Below are positions 59,072 to 64,000 of a stretch of 64,000 bases of DNA, piece after piece (position 1 is the stretch's first letter; each line of letters opens with the position of its first letter). The position numbers and the translations under genes are program-made. Origin of the DNA: an uncultured Christensenella sp. (lineage in GTDB: Bacteria; Bacillota; Clostridia; Christensenellales; CAG-917); contig CAJTQT010000001.1 in the NCBI GenBank assembly GCA_910578325.1, positions 327,191 to 391,190 on the forward strand, given 5' to 3'. The notes beneath the pieces were generated by a model. The model had not been told where the DNA came from and searched no databases. It saw only the letters and a program-made list of their open reading frames with translations.

Positions 59072-59764
59072 TTACACTTTCAACAAATTGGAGAGTTCGC
59101 GCACGTCGTGCGCAAAAACCGATCCCCCTTTCTCTCGTAGAAATTCCTCCGTACGGTATCCGTAACAGACGCTGATACAGTTCAGTTCGGCTTTTTTAGC
59201 CGCGATTATATCCGCTTCTCCGTCCCCGACAAACACCGCGTCCTCCCGATTTACCCCCAGAATGTTCAACGCTTCTAAAAGCATATCGGGGGCAGGTTTC
59301 AGATTTACTCCCTCCCTATCTCCGACGGCAATGTCAATAAGCCCCTTAAACAGTCTTTCGCACAGTCTCTCCACCGCTTCCTGCACTTTGTTGGACACCA
59401 CCGCTGTTTTGACTCCTTGCGCTTTAAGTTCCGTAAGCAAACCTACTATGCCTTCATAGGGGCGCGTATTATCCTCGCCGTGCTCGATATAAAATTTTCT
59501 GAACTCTTTTCCCACTTTTATGCAAGCGGCATTTATTTCGCGAAAATCCTCGGCTTCGGCGCTTTCATCGGGTTTGAGCGAATCAGGCAACGCGCGCAGG
59601 ATGAGCGCGCCCATTCCGTCGCCTATATAGGAACGAACCTCATCCTCCGTATGCTCGGCATATCCGCAGACTTTAAGAGAATGATTGAGCGAAATTCTCA
59701 AATCCGTAAGCGTGTCTAGGAGCGTTCCGTCCATATCGAAAATAACGGCTTTATACTTTTTCAT
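59072..59764 (-). CDS. HAD-superfamily phosphatase, phosphoglycolate phosphatase-like
   Basis: 230 residues. Motif I FDMDGTLLDTL has nucleophile D10 and D12; motif II VVSNK, motif III lysine near NLKPAPDM and motif IV FVGDGEADIIAAK are all present, with a helical C1 cap between I and II. It resembles Gph-type phosphatases; substrates may be phosphoglycolate, pyrophosphate or a sugar phosphate. The ATG has no Shine-Dalgarno and a TATAAT lies 6 nt upstream, so it is probably leaderless. Confidence 0.88.
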   Translation of the reverse strand: MKKYKAVIFDMDGTLLDTLTDLRISLNHSLKVCGYAEHTEDEVRSYIGDGMGALILRALPDSLKPDESAEAEDFREINAACIKVGKEFRKFYIEHGEDNTRPYEGIVGLLTELKAQGVKTAVVSNKVQEAVERLCERLFKGLIDIAVGDREGVNLKPAPDMLLEALNILGVNREDAVFVGDGEADIIAAKKAELNCISVCYGYRTEEFLREKGGSVFAHDVRELSNLLKV

Positions 59765-59770
59765 ATACTT

Positions 59771-59798
59771 ATTATATCACGCGCAACATAATCGTCAA
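59771..59798 (-). promoter_or_regulatory. promoter of the HAD gene, leaderless geometry
   Basis: TTGACG (59793-59798), 16-nt spacer, perfect TATAAT (59771-59776) on the minus strand, 6 nt before the ATG at 59764. Confidence 0.7.
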
Positions 59799-59820
59799 TT
59801 ATCGAACATATTTTTTACAA

Positions 59821-61110
59821 ATGAAAAAGGCATTTAAGACAACCTTTCTCTATATAGGTACGGCAATCGGCGCGGGATTTTCTTCGGGCAAGGAAATCGC
59901 GCTGTTTTTCGGCGGAGTTTCTCCGCTCAACGTCGCTTTGTCCTCGGTATTTATGTCGCTGCTTTGCGGACTGTTTCTCATTGCAGGAAAACGCCTTCTG
60001 ATGCCGAAAAACAAACTTATGGGATTCTGCATTTTCCTATCGGCAAGCATTTCGCTATGCGCAATGGTCGCGGGAGGAGAATTCGTGATGCGGTCGTTGA
60101 GCGGAATCCCTATGCTGGGACTTGCCATGGCAATACTCGGCGGAATCATAGTAGTGCTCGGAATTGAGAAAATAAAAGCGGTAAACTCGATAGTAGTGCC
60201 GCTTATAATGCTTTCGGTCGCATTGATATTCTTTAAACTCGACCCGCAGAATCATTCGCTCGGATTCTCAATCGCAAAACCGATTCTGTACAGCGGACTC
60301 GACGTTTTGCTCGGTGGCGTAATAATTTCCGAAGAGGGCAAAGAGATGTCCTACAAAGAGATTATAATGTCCTGCGCGCTTATATGCGTATGCCTGTTTG
60401 CAATACTGTTTATGCTCCAAACGGTAGTTTTAGCGGACGGAATGACGTCGTCAATGCCCGTTTTGACCGTCGCGGAAAGATTCGGACTTAAAGCGGTCTG
60501 CGGCGTACTTATTGCGGGAGCGATATTCACAACGCTTGTATCTTCTCTCAAAATCACGTCGGACAGCATAGCGACCGCTCTTTCTCGCACAAAAAAACTC
60601 GCCGCTTTGGGCGAGAAAAACAATCGGGCGTTCATTGTATTTTTCTGTCTCCTGATGGCGTATCCGATAAGTTTTGTCGGCTTCGACGCAATCGTAGACA
60701 CAATGTATCCGTTTATCAGTTGGTGCGGAATCGTCCTCACCGCGTTCGTATTTCTTAAAATGATTGCAGTCGGAATCAGAGCGATAATCGCGACTCGCGC
60801 ACGCAAACGGTCGCAACCGAACCCGTTATCTCTCGGAAAATCCGACAAATGCGCACGCGTTATTCCCGACCGCCGTCCCGATGGCAGTCGCATTTCCCGC
60901 CGCAGTGACAGCCGCACCCGTCCTGCGAACTGTCGGAACAATCGCACTCTTCATCGTCGTGACAGTGACCGTCGCCGTCGTGACAATGACAGTAACCATC
61001 GCCGTGACATTCGTCATCACAGCCGCAGTCGCAATCTTCCTCGCTATCCCCGTCCTTCCACAGGTTTTCAAAAGGAGACTTGCGGTCGTCGTCCTCATCT
61101 AAACCTTTGA
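59821..61110 (+). CDS. YkvI-like membrane transporter with aberrant C-terminal extension
   Basis: 429 residues as read. Residues 1-330 have about ten membrane helices and open with TTFLYIGTAIGAGFSSGKEI, the APC-superfamily-like YkvI pattern (GAGFASGQE). Function of YkvI proteins is unknown; a solute or amino-acid carrier is assumed. After the last helix (IVLTAFVFLKMIAVGIRAII, about 60810) comes a 99-residue Arg/Ser/Asp-rich tail. From 60860 on it is antisense to the Cys/His-rich tail of the convergent gene, so it is probably read-through past a lost stop or simply unselected sequence. No clear Shine-Dalgarno. Confidence 0.75.
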   Translation: MKKAFKTTFLYIGTAIGAGFSSGKEIALFFGGVSPLNVALSSVFMSLLCGLFLIAGKRLLMPKNKLMGFCIFLSASISLCAMVAGGEFVMRSLSGIPMLGLAMAILGGIIVVLGIEKIKAVNSIVVPLIMLSVALIFFKLDPQNHSLGFSIAKPILYSGLDVLLGGVIISEEGKEMSYKEIIMSCALICVCLFAILFMLQTVVLADGMTSSMPVLTVAERFGLKAVCGVLIAGAIFTTLVSSLKITSDSIATALSRTKKLAALGEKNNRAFIVFFCLLMAYPISFVGFDAIVDTMYPFISWCGIVLTAFVFLKMIAVGIRAIIATRARKRSQPNPLSLGKSDKCARVIPDRRPDGSRISRRSDSRTRPANCRNNRTLHRRDSDRRRRDNDSNHRRDIRHHSRSRNLPRYPRPSTGFQKETCGRRPHLNL

Positions 61111-61555
61111 GATATCTGTACAGCGGATCGTCTGAAAAATCTTCCCGCATATCAAAATCTCCGCCGAGTTGCTCGACCGCGTTTCTTATTTCCATATATT
61201 CGTTGTAATCGGGCTCGTATTCTTCGCAGAACGTTTTGAGTACCTGTATGCCCTGTTCGTCGCCGTAACTGCCTATAAGACGGGCAAACAACGCGACGTC
61301 GTCGCCCTTGTACAGATAACTCACAAGTCCCATAAACACCGCTTTATTTCCCCTGTAACGCGCAAGCACTTCCATAAGCATTTTGCCCGTATCGCCGTCG
61401 ACGGCATAGGATTTTTCAAGCATTGTATCGACAATTGCTTCGCAATCTTCCATCAAAAACTCGTACGCTTCCAGTCTTTGGGGATACGCCGCGTCCTCGT
61501 CAAGCATAACGTCAAGCATATTCAGCATTTCCTGTACGGATTTATCTTCAATCAT
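60860..61555 (-). CDS. hypothetical protein with Cys/His-rich C-terminal tail
   Basis: 231 residues from the ATG at 61555 (CGGAG upstream, 6 nt spacing). The first about 170 residues are helical and acidic (IEDKSVQEMLNMLDVMLDED; EAYEFLMEDCEAIVDTMLEK) and repeat-like, recalling HEAT-type helices. The last 60 carry 14 Cys and 7 His between Asp/Gly residues (CDCGCDDECHGDGYCHCHD...), a likely metal-binding tail. Its start overlaps the upstream TPR gene's stop by 8 bases. Not a family I can name. Confidence 0.75.
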   Translation of the reverse strand: MIEDKSVQEMLNMLDVMLDEDAAYPQRLEAYEFLMEDCEAIVDTMLEKSYAVDGDTGKMLMEVLARYRGNKAVFMGLVSYLYKGDDVALFARLIGSYGDEQGIQVLKTFCEEYEPDYNEYMEIRNAVEQLGGDFDMREDFSDDPLYRYLKGLDEDDDRKSPFENLWKDGDSEEDCDCGCDDECHGDGYCHCHDGDGHCHDDEECDCSDSSQDGCGCHCGGKCDCHRDGGRE

Positions 61556-63236
61556 TGTCATCTCCGAAAACTATATTATAGTATTTGTCATAGAGTTTCT
61601 CGCTCAAACCGTATCTCTCTATCACCGCTTCGCGAGGCTCGTCCGCCTCGTAAACCTTGCCCAGAAGCACGCCTACCATAGTCGTCGCGCTCCGTATTCC
61701 TTTGAGTTTTTCCCGTTGCTTGCTGGAAAAAACGATCTCGCCCTGCTCGTCGTAATGCACGATATCGTCTATTAAATCGGTGAGTTTTGCAAGGAACATA
61801 TTCGGTTCTTCGTCCGTGAATATGATATCCGCTATGCTCAATTGAACCGCCGACTGAAAGTTTGACGGCAGATTTCCGAAAGTCTTTGGCAGATTGAACC
61901 TTATATGCTTAAATCTGTCCTGCGCGACTATATCGAATTCAATCGGACGTGCGCCCTCGTTGAGATGCGCCAGCGCATATATAAGCGTCGTCATCATCTC
62001 ATAACTCAGTTCCCCCGACACAAGTTGATCCTCGATAATGCGCGTAGAACGCATATCGAACATAAACCTTGCAAGAATCGCATTCTGCATATTCTTACTG
62101 CCATAGACAAACGCCCAGTGCACGTAATAATCCAGATTGTCGCATTCCGAATTGTGCTCTTTTTCAAATTGATCGATCTCATCGTCGGACATAGCAAGCA
62201 GTCCTGCAACCGTTTCCGCATTATGTTCCGCGCCGTCTTTGGGAAGCATAATCGCATAGTCTACTCTGTCGGGACCCTTTGCATACAGTTTAAGATAATA
62301 TGCCGCGGCGCTGTCCTCGCCGTAAAATTCTCTTACGGCGACCATAATCTTTCTCGCCTCGTCGCGCTCGCCTATGTTATAAAGAGCCTGCGAAAACCAC
62401 TGCATAATGCGCATAGTATTGCGTAAATTTATCTGCCTTATACGCTTTATCAGACGCACCACTTCGCCGTCCATATCGAGATTTACCGCTACGGGCAAAA
62501 TCATAAATGCGGTTTCCAGACTCGGTTCAGGCTGTTCAAGCAACGGCGCGATCGTTTCTCTGGCTTCCTTGATTCTGTCTTTTATCACATAGGCGTTGGC
62601 AAGAGTACAGCGTACGGCAGTACTGTCCGGATTGAGCGCGATCATCTTTTCGCCGAACTCTATCACCGCTTGCGCGTCGTTCTTCATCGTATACAAAATG
62701 AGTTGCGCCTGACTTGCCTGCTCGCAGTTTTCGTCCGTTATCTCTTCCAGCATATTCAAAGCGGTCTCGATATCGCCCGCTCCCGCGATTTCGAATGCGC
62801 GAGAAATAAGCCTGTCGTAATACTCTTCTCCCCTCGGATAAGACAGATACAAATCGGGCTTTAACCGCGGGGCTTCTTCCATTGCCATTTCAAGAGCGTC
62901 GTATAAATCCGGATCCGTACTGTCGGCATAATACATAGCGACGTCAGGCATATCCATAGCGATAAAGTTCTGCGTCAACTGTCTTCTGAGTTTCTCGTCG
63001 TCGGTATTGCCCGTCAGGTGCATCGCTTTGAAAATGATTTTGTTTGAAAGTTCGTATTCGTGCTCGTCGGCGTACAGATAAGAAAGCACGCCGTATGCGG
63101 GAAGGAATTTTTCGTCTGTCTTGATTGCCTTCCTTGCGTAGCGTGCCGAAGATATTATGTCGCCTTTACGGTAACTGTCAAGCGCGAGTGTTAAATACTG
63201 GCTCGCGCTGAGTTGAAAGTCGAGGTTCTGAGCCAT
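61548..63236 (-). CDS. TPR-repeat protein
   Basis: 562 residues. The N-terminal third shows tetratricopeptide-like helices: SASQYLTLALDSYRKGDIIS, ARYARKAIKTDEKFLPAYGV and later AVIEFGEKMIALNPDSTAVR and CTLANAYVIKDRIKEARETI. No enzymatic domain is visible; the protein is soluble and likely mediates protein contacts. Its ATG overlaps the stop of the upstream membrane protein as TAATG, and its stop overlaps the Cys/His-tailed gene, so the three form one operon. Function unknown. Confidence 0.8.
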   Translation of the reverse strand: MAQNLDFQLSASQYLTLALDSYRKGDIISSARYARKAIKTDEKFLPAYGVLSYLYADEHEYELSNKIIFKAMHLTGNTDDEKLRRQLTQNFIAMDMPDVAMYYADSTDPDLYDALEMAMEEAPRLKPDLYLSYPRGEEYYDRLISRAFEIAGAGDIETALNMLEEITDENCEQASQAQLILYTMKNDAQAVIEFGEKMIALNPDSTAVRCTLANAYVIKDRIKEARETIAPLLEQPEPSLETAFMILPVAVNLDMDGEVVRLIKRIRQINLRNTMRIMQWFSQALYNIGERDEARKIMVAVREFYGEDSAAAYYLKLYAKGPDRVDYAIMLPKDGAEHNAETVAGLLAMSDDEIDQFEKEHNSECDNLDYYVHWAFVYGSKNMQNAILARFMFDMRSTRIIEDQLVSGELSYEMMTTLIYALAHLNEGARPIEFDIVAQDRFKHIRFNLPKTFGNLPSNFQSAVQLSIADIIFTDEEPNMFLAKLTDLIDDIVHYDEQGEIVFSSKQREKLKGIRSATTMVGVLLGKVYEADEPREAVIERYGLSEKLYDKYYNIVFGDDND

Positions 63237-64000
63237 TATTTCTTCTTTTTCTTCTTAGGATTCTGATACGGTTTTGCTTGTTGCTTGTTTTTATTCTTCT
63301 TCTGCGCCGAGCCGCCGCCCGCGCCCACGTATGAGGATTGCTTTGTATTCTTTCTTGCAATCTGACGCTGTCTTTGAACTTCCGCCTTATCGCTTTCCTC
63401 TTTTCTCAGATGGCACTTAGTCATTCCGCGATGCGCGGAAGCCACCCATACGAGCGCGAAAAGATTGCATCCGGCAAGCACCATTACGACGAACACGATT
63501 ATTCCGAAAATGGAACCCGCAACCGCCATAATCACAAACGGAACCACGGATGCAATTCCCACAAGGCAAATTGTTATGGGATTGTTTACAATAAGCACGA
63601 TTGCGTTTTTAAACGCCTGTACGAATGTGAGTTCATAGGTGACGTACAACGGGAGCATCGTAATGGGTATGAGCACAAGAGGCGCGCCGAAAATCCAACT
63701 GAATACAACCGCGCAATATGCGCCCGCTCCTGCAGTGCCCAACGTCTGCTGCTGCAAAAGGTAGATAACGGAAGTGCCGAGCGCGCAACCTATCAGAACC
63801 GCCGCCGAAGCGGTTATAAGGAACATCCACCAGTATTTTGCAAATCCCATCCAGTATGTTTTGACTGTTTTGGAATAATAATTCTGGAAATAACTGCGTT
63901 TGGCGCAGTACACGTTTCCCGACAATCCGAGCGAGCCGAAAATCAGCGTCGCGCCAATCATAAGCAGAACAGGCTCTTTAACTTCCCAGTAAAGACGAGC
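63236..64000 (-). CDS. membrane protein with Lys-rich tail, 5' end beyond window
   Basis: The frame stays open to the window edge (13 more codons upstream of the ATG at 63961, reading ...RLYWEVKEPVLL), so the true start is probably outside. Visible part about 254 residues: membrane segments near AKYWWMFLITASAAVLIGCA, AYCAVVFSWIFGAPLVLIPI, AIVLIVNNPITICLVGIASV and IFGIIVFVVMVLAGCNLFAL. A cytoplasmic Lys/Gln-rich tail ends in PKKKKKK. It resembles YesL/DUF624-like small membrane proteins in helix arrangement, but I do not assign a family. Coupled to the TPR gene by TAATG. Confidence 0.7.
   Translation of the reverse strand, partial: ARLYWEVKEPVLLMIGATLIFGSLGLSGNVYCAKRSYFQNYYSKTVKTYWMGFAKYWWMFLITASAAVLIGCALGTSVIYLLQQQTLGTAGAGAYCAVVFSWIFGAPLVLIPITMLPLYVTYELTFVQAFKNAIVLIVNNPITICLVGIASVVPFVIMAVAGSIFGIIVFVVMVLAGCNLFALVWVASAHRGMTKCHLRKEESDKAEVQRQRQIARKNTKQSSYVGAGGGSAQKKNKNKQQAKPYQNPKKKKKK

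Overview
The window looks like a chromosomal segment of a strictly anaerobic Bacillota, most likely a Clostridia lineage known mainly from metagenomes. This is inferred from gene content: an rpmE / DUF1385-prmC / prfA cluster, DUF5685 and DUF4364 proteins, a V-type ATPase, a TM1266-type hydrogenase regulator, an Re-citrate-synthase-like enzyme, an FMN riboswitch and mostly Shine-Dalgarno starts. No rRNA, tRNA, CRISPR array, prophage or transposase gene was found. Most genes are on the minus strand in long, tightly packed operons.

Layout. 1-2808: ArsR fragment, membrane protein, J-like and DUF5685 proteins. 2935-5955: trpS, thrC and a small P-loop protein behind one promoter. 6026-11038: Re-citrate-synthase-like gene and a translation cluster (prfA, a DUF1385-PrmC fusion, rpmE). 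11052-13979: a NitT/TauT-type ABC importer plus a TM1266-family regulator. 14230-19838: an ABC exporter of MacB/FtsX type with a large lipoprotein; a 153-155 bp direct repeat separates its ATPase and permease genes. 19909-20502: queH. 20711-29794: rpiB followed by a nine-subunit V-ATPase whose K subunit carries the Na+-type ligand set. 29871-30250: two related hairpin elements. 30248-40777: a 3509-residue surface protein with YDG/MBG-like repeats. 41045-45627: acyl-CoA synthetase, GTP-PEPCK, DUF4364. 45763-55039: a complete shikimate-to-Phe/Tyr operon. 55154-56169: FMN riboswitch and a riboflavin ECF S component. 56302-58954: fumarase alpha/beta and malic enzyme. 59072-64000: HAD phosphatase, YkvI-like transporter, a Cys/His-tailed protein, a TPR protein and a truncated membrane protein.

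The most notable finding is the leader of the aromatic operon. A strong promoter drives a 19-codon ORF with seven Phe/Tyr residues in nine consecutive positions. An intrinsic terminator and an overlapping antiterminator pairing lie between this ORF and the first gene, and a second promoter lies after the terminator. This is the architecture of ribosome-mediated attenuation sensing Phe and Tyr, placed in front of an operon making exactly those amino acids. The leader ORF and three other genes (queH, fumA, the HAD gene) have a -10 box only 6-7 nt before the start codon and no Shine-Dalgarno, which suggests leaderless transcripts.

Metabolically, PEPCK, malic enzyme, fumarase and the Re-citrate-synthase-like enzyme would connect C3 and C4/C6 acids. 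PEP and chorismate chemistry feed Phe/Tyr synthesis, and the V-ATPase would handle a Na+ gradient. Promoters, terminators and RNA elements were found by eye from consensus; no similarity search or folding program was run.
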